DNA of 64,000 nt, taken from assembly GCF_023914155.1 (NCBI RefSeq), contig NZ_JAMWYS010000028.1:186001-250000 (forward strand), read 5' to 3'. The position numbers and the translations under genes are program-made. The notes beneath the pieces were generated by a model. It saw only the letters and a list, made by a program, of their open reading frames with translations. It did no database searches and was not told the DNA's origin. How positions within the stretch are numbered: position 1 is the stretch's first letter; every line of letters starts with the position of its first letter. Positions 37,482-45,305 of this stretch are shown here, one piece after another. This stretch comes from Solitalea agri. Its GTDB lineage: Bacteria; Bacteroidota; Bacteroidia; Sphingobacteriales; Sphingobacteriaceae.

Positions 37482-38558
37482 ATGAAGGAACAGCATAGGC
37501 TCCATGGCCTCGACTATTTAAGAGGATTGGCGGCATTGGGTATAATGCTTTATCATGTCGATTTTTGGATCAATGGTAAAAGCGGAATTGACGGGTTTCT
37601 TCCTAAAGTTGGAATTTACGGAGTTTCTATTTTTTACATTTTGAGTGGGCTCACACTTTATTACGTTTATATCGATAAGCTATCGCTCACTCTTAACCAA
37701 CTCAAGAATTTTTTTCTAAAACGGTTTTTTAGAATTTTTCCCCTGCTTTGGCTTTCGATAATTCTTACCGCATTATTGAATAAAAAACTTCCAGCTGCTG
37801 ATGTGCTGATTTATAATTTAACCGGCCTTTTTGGAATAGTTAAGAGGGAATATTACTTAGCTGCAGGAGCCTGGTCAATTGGTAATGAATTGGTGTTTTA
37901 CTTGTTTTTTCCTGTATTTATTCTGCTAATTAAAAAAAGTAAGCCTTTATTCTTTATATTTTCAGCTCTTTTACTTGCCATTTATAGCTATTTCGCATTT
38001 AGCGGACTAAGCCCAAATTTAACCTTGGAAGAACAATGGGCTATTTACATCAACCCATTAAATCAGGTATTTCTTTTTCTAAGTGGATTTTTAATAGGGT
38101 ATTTCTTTAAATTTTTAAACATACAGTCTAATTTCAATCTGCTAATATTAGCGCTGGCGGTTGTGGTATTTGCATTTTTCCCTGTTTATGGTGATGCTGG
38201 TAAAATAGTTATGGGTTATAATCGACTATTATTTTCACTGCTTTGCTGGCTGATTTGTGTATGTTTTTATAAGCTTTCCATTAATATTCCCAGATGGATT
38301 GATAAACCTTTGAGTTTACTGGGGGAGGCTAGCTATTCGCTTTATTTACTTCATCCCATCATTTGGTTTTTGGTTGGAGGAGCAATAAATGTTTTCTCAA
38401 AGCATGTATTTGTTATTCCCGATTTTATAAAAGGAAGTAGTGTTATTCTTGCATCACTTCTGGTATCTTACTTCTCCTATCTGAAATTTGAAAAGTATTT
38501 TATGAAAAAAGGAAATGAGGTTATAAGTAAGCTGAATACAAAATTTGTGAAAGCTTAA
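37482..38558 (+). CDS. Acyltransferase family 3 membrane protein
   Basis: A 358-residue integral membrane acyltransferase of the acyltransferase 3 (OafA/NodX) family, with about ten hydrophobic helices. The N-terminal HRLHGLDYLRGLAALGIM signature carries the family's RGL motif, followed by the LYHVDFW catalytic histidine region. Family members transfer acetyl or other acyl groups from cytoplasmic acyl-CoA to extracytoplasmic sugars or lipids. It has no SGNH domain. Its stop overlaps the convergent TrmH-type gene by four bases. The substrate is unknown. Confidence 0.88.
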   Translation: MKEQHRLHGLDYLRGLAALGIMLYHVDFWINGKSGIDGFLPKVGIYGVSIFYILSGLTLYYVYIDKLSLTLNQLKNFFLKRFFRIFPLLWLSIILTALLNKKLPAADVLIYNLTGLFGIVKREYYLAAGAWSIGNELVFYLFFPVFILLIKKSKPLFFIFSALLLAIYSYFAFSGLSPNLTLEEQWAIYINPLNQVFLFLSGFLIGYFFKFLNIQSNFNLLILALAVVVFAFFPVYGDAGKIVMGYNRLLFSLLCWLICVCFYKLSINIPRWIDKPLSLLGEASYSLYLLHPIIWFLVGGAINVFSKHVFVIPDFIKGSSVILASLLVSYFSYLKFEKYFMKKGNEVISKLNTKFVKA

Positions 38559-39340
38559 AAGCCTCGTTGTCGCATTGCTTCGAAAGCTAAAATAGCCGTA
38601 CAGGTAGAAACATTTAGCGAATCAATTTTTCCGCGCATCGGTATTTTAATTTGTTTGTCCGCTCCGTCAAGCCACTTCTCAGTTAGTCCTGTTGCTTCAG
38701 TTCCCATTACTATTGCACAAGGCTTGCTCATGTCGGTATTGTGGTAAAACTCCGTCGCTGTTAAAGCGGCAGCATAACTGGTAATATTCTCTTTTTTTAG
38801 CCATTCTAATACTTCATCACTTGTTGAGGTTACTACTTGGGTGGTGAAAACGCAACCAACGCTTGAACGAATTGCATTAGGGTTATAAATATCAGTTCGC
38901 GGATCACAAACAATAACGGCATCTACTTGAGCCGCATCTGCAGTACGTAAAATGGCGCCAAGATTTCCCGGTTTTTCTACTGCTTCTAGAATGATAAGGA
39001 ATGGATTTTCAGGCAGTTTAAGTGTTTCTAGTGTATGATAATGAGGTTCGGCAACAATAATTAATCCGTCAGAGCCTTCTCTGTAGGCTATTTTATCAAA
39101 AACTTCTTTACTGATGTGAAAGATATCTTTTGTATTTACGCCTTCAATGCGCTCATTACCCCAAACTTCTTCACAAACAAACAGCGTTCTTATTTTAAAG
39201 CCAGCATCTAAGGCTAAACCCAATTCACGGTTTCCCTCAAAAACAATCAGGTTTTGTTTTCTTCGTTCCGATGATTTCTCCTGAAGTTTTAATACGTTCT
39301 TAATTTTCGGATTTTGGGTAGAGGAAAGGATTTCGTGCAT
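38555..39340 (-). CDS. TrmH/SpoU-family RNA 2'-O-methyltransferase
   Basis: A 261-residue SPOUT methyltransferase that methylates a ribose in tRNA or rRNA. Motif 1 is KPGNLGAILRTADAA, motif 2 MGTEATGL, and motif 3 IDSLNVSTCTAILAFE, which form the knotted SAM site. An N-terminal substrate-binding domain covers about residues 1-95. The target nucleotide cannot be assigned between TrmH, RlmB-like and others. Its stop overlaps the convergent acyltransferase gene. Confidence 0.93.
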   Translation of the reverse strand: MHEILSSTQNPKIKNVLKLQEKSSERRKQNLIVFEGNRELGLALDAGFKIRTLFVCEEVWGNERIEGVNTKDIFHISKEVFDKIAYREGSDGLIIVAEPHYHTLETLKLPENPFLIILEAVEKPGNLGAILRTADAAQVDAVIVCDPRTDIYNPNAIRSSVGCVFTTQVVTSTSDEVLEWLKKENITSYAAALTATEFYHNTDMSKPCAIVMGTEATGLTEKWLDGADKQIKIPMRGKIDSLNVSTCTAILAFEAMRQRGF

Positions 39341-39434
39341 TTTAAATCAGGGAATAAAATTGCTGGATTGAATTAATAAAAGTTAAATAGTAAAATTTTT
39401 AAACCGTAATTTGACTTCGCAAGTCAGCAATACA

Positions 39435-39608
39435 TCAATTTAACGTTTTCTCATTCGGCAAATTCTTTTCGAGCTCACTAAAATCAACACCACATTTACA
39501 GTTAGCGCCGCAGCTATTCTTCTTTGGTTTTACCTGGCGATAAACCATTCGGCCAACATACCATAGGGCCACTAAAAAAAACATTCCAACTAATAGTTGC
39601 TGAATCAT
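39435..39608 (-). CDS. FeoB-associated-type Cys-rich membrane mini-protein
   Basis: A 57-residue protein: MIQQLLVGMFFLVALWYVGR forms a membrane helix, followed by a basic MVYRQVKPKK stretch and a cysteine-rich NSCGANCKCG motif. This matches the small FeoB-associated Cys-rich proteins that sit beside ferrous-iron transporters. No feo gene is in the window. The ATG lies only five bases from a TAACTTTG box, so the message may be leaderless. A decayed copy lies at 40377-40496. Confidence 0.75.
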   Translation of the reverse strand: MIQQLLVGMFFLVALWYVGRMVYRQVKPKKNSCGANCKCGVDFSELEKNLPNEKTLN

Positions 39609-39612
39609 GGCA

Positions 39613-39620
39613 CAAAGTTA
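39613..39620 (-). promoter_or_regulatory. -7 box (TAACTTTG) of the mini-protein gene
   Basis: The minus strand reads TAACTTTG, ending five bases before the ATG at 39608. That would give a transcript with almost no leader. The same arrangement is kept in the decayed copy (40501-40508). Confidence 0.45.
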
Positions 39621-39749
39621 TTTAGAATTAATCTAACCTTAAAATTGTTTTTGCATAAAATTGTATAATACGTTTATTTTCAACAAATTAAGTGTTTGAA
39701 AATGTCTATTCTTGTCAATCTATCTATTATCTACATAATTTATAATCTT

Positions 39750-40292
39750 ATGAAGAAGTTGTTGTTATTCGGGTTACTCTTCCTGATCATGATCCAATTT
39801 ATTCTAGGGTGCAATAATTATTACTATAAAGTCACTCAAATTGATTATAAAAATCAGCCGAGCACAGATATTCAAACTTTAGCGATAGGGCGAAATGTTA
39901 TTTTACATGATTTATCTTCACAAAATTCTTTTACACTGACCAATTTAAATACTCACTCCTCTCAAGATGAAGTTCAATTCAACGTAGTGTCATCTTCAAC
40001 TGAAGAGCTAAACCATGATCAGGTGGCTATCAAAAACAAAGGCAAGCTCGATAAGAAACAATACTCAGGTAAATATAACGAGATGCATATCTACGTGGAT
40101 GACATGGATTCTTTGGAAAACGAAAAGTATGTTCTTAAAACCGACAGAATTGAGAAGATCAATGTTATAGAGTTTGATAAAAAGAAAACGAGTAACAAGC
40201 ATTTGACTACCGGATTATTAATTGGGGGTGGAGTAATTATTGGATTTTTTGTAATTGCAGGTATAAGCTTCGCTGCTGTAGGGGTAATGTAA
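39750..40292 (+). CDS. Hypothetical lipoprotein with C-terminal membrane helix
   Basis: From the ATG at 39750 it has 180 residues; an ATG 18 codons upstream would place a non-signal-like stretch first. The signal peptide ends with lipobox ILGC (Cys22). The mature part has a possible beta-sandwich (ATTT-like strands: IQTLAIGRNVILHDL, HIYVDDMDS) and ends in a long glycine-rich hydrophobic helix (about 150-180), so it may be anchored at both ends. I recognise no family. It is flanked by the intact and decayed copies of the Cys-rich mini-gene, on the opposite strand. Confidence 0.7.
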   Translation: MKKLLLFGLLFLIMIQFILGCNNYYYKVTQIDYKNQPSTDIQTLAIGRNVILHDLSSQNSFTLTNLNTHSSQDEVQFNVVSSSTEELNHDQVAIKNKGKLDKKQYSGKYNEMHIYVDDMDSLENEKYVLKTDRIEKINVIEFDKKKTSNKHLTTGLLIGGGVIIGFFVIAGISFAAVGVM

Positions 40293-40376
40293 AATAAACT
40301 GCGTCAGGGCTCTTATTTTCCTGTTTATAATGAATTAACTCTTATATTTTCACCTCGAATTCGCTAAATCAATACC

Positions 40377-40496
40377 TTAATTTACGATTGGCGTAAAACA
40401 GCTATTATCCTTTGTTTTTACCTGGCGATAAGTCATTCGGTCAACATACAGCAAGCCCGCAAAAAAAAACAGTCCAACTAATAGTTGCTGAATCAT
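40377..40496 (-). pseudogene. Decayed copy of the Cys-rich mini-protein gene
   Basis: The minus-strand frame from ATG 40496 runs 39 codons: MIQQLLVGLFFFAGLLYVDR, then MTYRQVKTKDNSC as in the intact copy, then FTPIVN and a stop. The intact copy's Cys-x3-Cys-x-Cys motif is lost by substitutions and small indels. DNA similarity to the intact copy continues past the stop (a TATTGATTT stretch), which shows that this is a damaged duplicate rather than a short gene. The region 40293-40633 (341 bases) otherwise holds only promoter elements. Confidence 0.75.
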
Positions 40497-40500
40497 TCTG

Positions 40501-40508
40501 CAAAGTTA
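40501..40508 (-). promoter_or_regulatory. -7 box (TAACTTTG) of the decayed mini-gene
   Basis: The minus strand reads TAACTTTG, four bases before the ATG at 40496, at nearly the same spacing as in the intact copy. Confidence 0.4.
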
Positions 40509-40598
40509 TTTAGAATCAATCTTTAAAGCAATGTTAATAAGTCATTAACAAGTCATTTTCATTTTTGTTATACACGCAGATATTCAAATTATTATCCC

Positions 40599-40606
40599 TA
40601 TCTTTG
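40599..40606 (+). promoter_or_regulatory. -7 box (TATCTTTG) for typA
   Basis: TATCTTTG lies 27 bases before the ATG at 40634. It also excludes a longer reading start at 40565. Confidence 0.55.
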
Positions 40607-40633
40607 CGCCAAATTTTTGAAAGAGCTTTTCGA

Positions 40634-42439
40634 ATGCAAAATATTAGAAACATTGCGATCATCGCACACGTTGACCACGGTAAAACTACATTGGTTGACA
40701 AGATCTTACACACTTGCTCCCTTTTCCGTGACAATCAGGAAACCGGCGAGTTAATACTTGATAATAACGACCTGGAGCGTGAGCGTGGTATCACCATCGT
40801 TTCTAAAAACGTTTCGGTTAATTATAAAGGCACCAAAATCAATATCATTGATACTCCGGGCCACGCCGACTTTGGTGGTGAGGTTGAGCGTGTATTGAAA
40901 ATGGCGGATGGGGTGTTGTTATTAGTGGATGCGTTTGAAGGTCCAATGCCTCAAACTCGTTTCGTAACCCAAAAAGCTCTTGCATTAGGCTTGAAACCAA
41001 TTGTGGTTATCAACAAGGTAGATAAAGAAAACTGCCGTCCTGATGAAGTTCATGAAAAAGTATTCGAATTATTCTTCAACCTTGAGGCTACTGAAGAGCA
41101 GCTAGACTTCCCGACTATTTACGGATCTTCTAAACAAGGTTGGATGAGTACAGATTATACTCAAAAAACTGAGGATATTCTTCCGTTATTAGATGCAGTA
41201 ATTGAGCACATTCCTGCTCCTCCAGTTTCTGAAGGTACTTTACAAATGCAAATCACCTCTTTAGATTTCTCTAAATTCGTTGGTCGTATTGCAATTGGTC
41301 GTATTGCACGTGGTACAGTTACGGAAAATCAACCGGTTACCTTAATGAAAAAAGATGGCAAACTGGTAAGATCGCGTATTAAAGAACTTTACACATTCGA
41401 AGGTTTAGGCCGTATTAGAGTTGAATCTGTTAAGGCGGGCGATATTTGTGCGGTTGTAGGTATTGATGGCTTTGATATTGGTGATACTATTGCTGATTTC
41501 GAAAATCCAGAGGCATTACCAGTAATGCACATTGATGAGCCAACCATGAATATGTTGTTCACCATCAATAACTCTCCTTTCTTCGGTAAAGAAGGTAAGT
41601 TCGTTACTTCTCGTCACTTAATTGAGCGTTTAGAGAAGGAAATGGAGAAGAACCTTGCCTTGAAAGTTGAGCCTACTGCTTCAAATGATTCTTATTTAGT
41701 ATTCGGTCGTGGTATTCTTCACTTATCGGTTTTGATTGAAACCATGCGTCGTGAAGGTTATGAGTTGCAAGTTGGTCAGCCTCAAGTAATCATCAAAGAA
41801 ATTGATGGTGTTAAATGTGAGCCAATTGAAACCTTAATCGTTGATGTTCCTGCTGAAACTGCCGGTAAAGTAATTGAGTTAGCAACAATGCGTAAAGGTG
41901 AGTTGTTAATTATGGAGCCAAAAGGTGATTTACAACACTTAGAGTTTGAAATTCCTTCACGTGGTATCATTGGTTTACGTAATAGCGTTTTAACTGCTAC
42001 TGCAGGTGAGGCTATTATGGCACACCGTTTCAAATCATATGAGCCTTGGAAGGGTGAGATCTCTCAACGTTCTGCAGGTGTATTGGTTTCTATGGATAAA
42101 GGTTCTTCAACTGCTTACCGTATCGATAAATTACAAGACCGTGGTATTTTCTTCGTTGATCCGGGAGAAGAAGTTTATGAAGGTATGATCATTGGTGAAC
42201 ACAGCCGTGATTCAGACTTAACGGTAAACATTACTGAGGGTAAACAGTTAACCAACTTCCGTACAACTTCAAAAGATGATGCAACTCGTATTGCTCCGGC
42301 AACTAAGTTCTCATTGGAAGAAGCGATGGAATATATCCAATCTGACGAGTATGTTGAGGTTACTCCTCAAAGCATGCGTTTACGTAAGATCATTTTGAAA
42401 GAAAATGAGCGCCAGGTTGCTGCAAAGAAAAAAGGATAA
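40634..42439 (+). CDS. typA: Ribosome-associated translational GTPase TypA/BipA
   Basis: Translational GTPase of the TypA/BipA family, which binds the ribosome and helps large-subunit assembly and stress growth. From the ATG at 40634 it has 601 residues, the expected length. G1 is HVDHGKTT (about 12-19), G2 and switch I lie in RERGITI, G3 is [14 protein letters not shown], and G4 is NKVDK. The C-terminal TypA-specific domain follows the beta-barrel (RPxx-type [10 protein letters not shown]). A longer frame from 40565 is unlikely because a TATCTTTG box lies at 40599. A strong terminator follows. Confidence 0.97.
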   Translation: MQNIRNIAIIAHVDHGKTTLVDKILHTCSLFRDNQETGELILDNNDLERERGITIVSKNVSVNYKGTKINIIDTPGHADFGGEVERVLKMADGVLLLVDAFEGPMPQTRFVTQKALALGLKPIVVINKVDKENCRPDEVHEKVFELFFNLEATEEQLDFPTIYGSSKQGWMSTDYTQKTEDILPLLDAVIEHIPAPPVSEGTLQMQITSLDFSKFVGRIAIGRIARGTVTENQPVTLMKKDGKLVRSRIKELYTFEGLGRIRVESVKAGDICAVVGIDGFDIGDTIADFENPEALPVMHIDEPTMNMLFTINNSPFFGKEGKFVTSRHLIERLEKEMEKNLALKVEPTASNDSYLVFGRGILHLSVLIETMRREGYELQVGQPQVIIKEIDGVKCEPIETLIVDVPAETAGKVIELATMRKGELLIMEPKGDLQHLEFEIPSRGIIGLRNSVLTATAGEAIMAHRFKSYEPWKGEISQRSAGVLVSMDKGSSTAYRIDKLQDRGIFFVDPGEEVYEGMIIGEHSRDSDLTVNITEGKQLTNFRTTSKDDATRIAPATKFSLEEAMEYIQSDEYVEVTPQSMRLRKIILKENERQVAAKKKG

Positions 42440-42461
42440 CACTTAATAACTGTTAAAATAT

Positions 42462-42499
42462 AAGGTCGGCTGGTTGAAATACTAGCCGACCTTTTTTTA
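42462..42499 (+). terminator. typA terminator
   Basis: AAGGTCGGCT (42462-42471) pairs with AGCCGACCTT (42484-42493), followed by a T run. Confidence 0.88.
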
Positions 42500-42509
42500 T
42501 ACTATTCCC

Positions 42510-42517
42510 TACATTTG
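42510..42517 (+). promoter_or_regulatory. -7 box (TACATTTG) for MutS-like gene
   Basis: TACATTTG lies 19 bases before the ATG at 42537, right after the typA terminator. Confidence 0.5.
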
Positions 42518-42536
42518 GGCTTATTTTCCACTTGAA

Positions 42537-44333
42537 ATGATCGAATACTATCAGCAGCAACTCAATAATACAACCGCGCAGATAACCCGTTACTCCCAAC
42601 TCGTTAATCGTTACTCATTATCTCGATTGGTGGTGATTTTAGCCGGGCTAGCCTTATTATTTTTCTCTTTTAAATTCGATAATATTTGGTTTAGCCTGAC
42701 ATTAGCATTATTTATTGCCATCCTATTTGGCTGGTTAGTAAAAAGTCAAATGGCTTTTGAAGTGCAGAAAGACTATTTTCTTACAATGAAAGCTGTATTG
42801 GAGAATGAATTAAGTGAGTGTGAGTTTAGGGAAAGTATTTATTCTGACGGAAGTCAGTTTATTGATGATCATCATCCATATTCTTCAGACCTGGATGTTT
42901 TTGGTCCAAGATCACTGTTTCAAATGATCAATCGCTGCGCAACAAATTTGGGAGTTAATGAATTGGCCAATTGGCTTAAGGCTCCTGCCGAAATAGTTGC
43001 AATTGAGGGTAGACAAGAAGCGGTGAAGGAACTTTCTGAAATGCATACCTGGCGCCTGCATTTTCAAACGGTTTTATTCTTCTGTTTAAAACTCGATAAC
43101 GACATTGTTTCCAATTTACATAGTTATTTGAAACAACCTATTCAACGGAATAAAGCGTTGCGGGCTTACGTAAAAGTAGCTCCTTTTGTGTTCTTAGGTT
43201 TTCTGGCCTTGGCTGTATTTATTCCAAAAATGCTTGCTCTGTTGTTTATTGTCAGCTTGATTCACGTTGGTATAATTGTAAGTCATCAACTATATATTAA
43301 CAAAACAGATGCACAAATCGGGAAGATTGGTAAAACGCTAAGCAAGTTTTCAGAGGCCTTCAAAACCATTGAGGATGAAAAATGGCAAAGCTCATTATGC
43401 ATTCATCTGGCTGATGATTTTAAAACCAATTCAGGAAAAGGGGTTTCTGGTTCTATAAAAGAGCTGGCCGGATTGATCAAAAAACTTGATTACAGGCTAA
43501 ATGTTTATGTAGCCGTTGTGTTAAATGCTGTTTTTTTATGGGACTTAAAGCAGGTGTTCGCTATTGAAGATTGGAAGAAATCGAATACCGCGAATATTGA
43601 TGAGGCATTTCATGTACTGGCAAAGTTTGAAGTTTTAAATAGTTTGGCCAGTTTAAGTGCAAACAATAATAAATGGATTTATCCAATTGTAACTAAATCT
43701 GAAAACTATTTATTGGAGGCAAGAGATTTAGGCCATCCGCTTATTGCCGAATCATTTAGAATAACCAATGATTATGCGCTTATTAATGAGCGTAAAATTG
43801 ATATTATAACCGGATCGAACATGGCGGGGAAAAGTACGTTTCTCCGTACTATCGGTATAAATGCAGTAATGGCTTTGTGCGGCGCACCTGTTTGTGCCGC
43901 CCAAATGCGCCTTTCTCCTATGCACCTCATCACTTACATGCGTATTCGTGATTCACTCAATGAAAGCACCTCTACTTTTAAAGCCGAATTAAACCGATTG
44001 CAGATGGTGCTGGAAACGGTTCCGCAAAAAACTAATGCATTCTTTTTGGTGGATGAAATGCTCCGTGGCACTAATTCGGTTGATAAATACAGAGGTTCAA
44101 AGGCAGTAGTGGAAAAGCTTATAGCCAGTAACGGTGTTGGTATTGTCGCGACGCACGATTTGCAGATAGCTCATCTGATTCAGAAATATCCATCTTATAT
44201 CCGAAACTATTATTTTGATATTGAGGTTAGAAATGGAGCGATGGTTTTTGATTATAAATTGAAAGATGGTGAATGTAAAACCTTTAATGCTTCCCTGCTG
44301 TTAAAGCAAATCGGGGTTGAAATCGAAGAATAA
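42537..44333 (+). CDS. Membrane-anchored MutS-like ATPase
   Basis: A 598-residue protein with the C-terminal MutS ATPase domain but no mismatch-recognition domain. Two membrane regions are evident: about 26-62 (LVVILAGLALLFFSF and following) and about 205-250 (VAPFVFLGFLALAVF, LLFIVSLIHVGII). After a core-lever-like helical part comes the Walker A GSNMAGKST (about 425-433) and the signature VDEMLRGTNSVDKYRGS, then ATHDLQ. Its job is unlikely to be canonical mismatch repair; membrane attachment suggests another DNA- or complex-remodelling role, which is unknown. It overlaps the next gene by 17 bases. Confidence 0.85.
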   Translation: MIEYYQQQLNNTTAQITRYSQLVNRYSLSRLVVILAGLALLFFSFKFDNIWFSLTLALFIAILFGWLVKSQMAFEVQKDYFLTMKAVLENELSECEFRESIYSDGSQFIDDHHPYSSDLDVFGPRSLFQMINRCATNLGVNELANWLKAPAEIVAIEGRQEAVKELSEMHTWRLHFQTVLFFCLKLDNDIVSNLHSYLKQPIQRNKALRAYVKVAPFVFLGFLALAVFIPKMLALLFIVSLIHVGIIVSHQLYINKTDAQIGKIGKTLSKFSEAFKTIEDEKWQSSLCIHLADDFKTNSGKGVSGSIKELAGLIKKLDYRLNVYVAVVLNAVFLWDLKQVFAIEDWKKSNTANIDEAFHVLAKFEVLNSLASLSANNNKWIYPIVTKSENYLLEARDLGHPLIAESFRITNDYALINERKIDIITGSNMAGKSTFLRTIGINAVMALCGAPVCAAQMRLSPMHLITYMRIRDSLNESTSTFKAELNRLQMVLETVPQKTNAFFLVDEMLRGTNSVDKYRGSKAVVEKLIASNGVGIVATHDLQIAHLIQKYPSYIRNYYFDIEVRNGAMVFDYKLKDGECKTFNASLLLKQIGVEIEE

Positions 44334-44865
44334 ATTGATAAATGAAAGCAACATTCGGCTCAATCTTTTGAAACACCATTTGGGTTTTATAAAGGAATTT
44401 ACTGCAATCAAACCCACAAATTGGCGAACAGACCTACTAGAACTTGGTAATCTTCATTTCGATATCTATACCGGCAAACTTACGATAAGTTCAATTTACG
44501 ATCAGCTGATTACAATGTTGCAGGATGCAAACGTTAGTAATGAGCAAAGCTATTTTAGTTTTTTGGGAGATCAGTTAAGTTATAAACAGCTTACAATTTC
44601 AGATTGCAGCAATTGGATACTTCGATGGGGAAATGCCCCACCGCAGTTTATTCACATTCATCCTGCTCGTTTTGGTGAGCATATTTACCGGGTAAGGGCA
44701 ACTGCCCTTAAAACGGTAATTGCAATGAACATATTAGGTAATAATATAAATGAAGTTGATCTTGAAGTCATAAACAGCACTCGCATCAATCTTGGTATTT
44801 CTCCAATAACTAATAATGGAATGAGATCTGTTATGGAGCTGATGTGTCTTTTGAAAGATTATTAA
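44317..44865 (+). CDS. Hypothetical protein
   Basis: A 182-residue soluble-looking protein with no signal peptide and no recognised domain. The frame has only TTG codons as early starts (44317, 44335, 44368, 44380). I list the first, which overlaps the MutS-like stop by 17 bases; the true start may be slightly downstream. Stretches such as YFSFLGDQLSYKQLTI, WILRWGNAPPQFIHIHP and RTHxxx-like ATALKTVIAMNIL look folded, with mixed helices. It is probably co-transcribed with the MutS-like gene. No function assigned. Confidence 0.6.
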   Translation: MKSKNKLINESNIRLNLLKHHLGFIKEFTAIKPTNWRTDLLELGNLHFDIYTGKLTISSIYDQLITMLQDANVSNEQSYFSFLGDQLSYKQLTISDCSNWILRWGNAPPQFIHIHPARFGEHIYRVRATALKTVIAMNILGNNINEVDLEVINSTRINLGISPITNNGMRSVMELMCLLKDY

Positions 44866-44894
44866 GGCCGCTGATATCAGTTTAAATAAAAAAG

Positions 44895-44931
44895 CACAAT
44901 CCTATTCTTGCTTTAGGTGAATAGGATTGTG
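44895..44931. terminator. Bidirectional terminator
   Basis: CACAATCCTATTC (44895-44907) and GAATAGGATTGTG (44919-44931) form a perfect 13-base stem with an 11-base loop. An A tract lies on the left, serving the minus strand, between two convergent genes. Confidence 0.75.
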
Positions 44932-44938
44932 TAAATGC

Positions 44939-45298
44939 TTAATAAAAAATCTCAAAACACAAGACAGCTACTACCATAATTCCCAGGCCTATAAAATGTA
45001 AAGGTGGAACAATAGTTTTAGCGTTTACTTGTTGTTGAACTTCTGTTAGGTCATGTGTGAAATATTCTTCCTCTAAGACCTCCTGACAATTGGTACATTC
45101 AGCAACAGCCTTACGCCCCGTTGAAAATAAAGGGATTTGTAAGATGTGTGCGTAAGATGCATAAAATGACATTTGCATCTGTCCCGATGAGTTGCAGTTA
45201 TTACAGCAATGCTCGGGAAGGGGAATTGAGCCGATCTGGGAATTGCGGCTTCCGAGTATTAACATAGTTAAAAGGTTTGGTATTCTTTTTAACTGCAA
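44939..45298 (-). CDS. Zinc-ribbon-like protein with C-terminal membrane helix
   Basis: A 119-residue protein with two cysteine pairs, HCCNNC (about 30-35) and CTNC (about 67-70), spaced as in a zinc ribbon. A C-terminal helix (about 100-117, FIGLGIMVVAVLCFEIF) probably anchors it in the membrane with the ribbon in the cytoplasm. An internal ATG at codon 12 could be the start. It lies seven bases downstream of the L,D-transpeptidase gene and is probably co-transcribed. No function is known. Confidence 0.7.
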   Translation of the reverse strand: MQLKRIPNLLTMLILGSRNSQIGSIPLPEHCCNNCNSSGQMQMSFYASYAHILQIPLFSTGRKAVAECTNCQEVLEEEYFTHDLTEVQQQVNAKTIVPPLHFIGLGIMVVAVLCFEIFY

Positions 45299-45305
45299 AA
45301 GCTTC

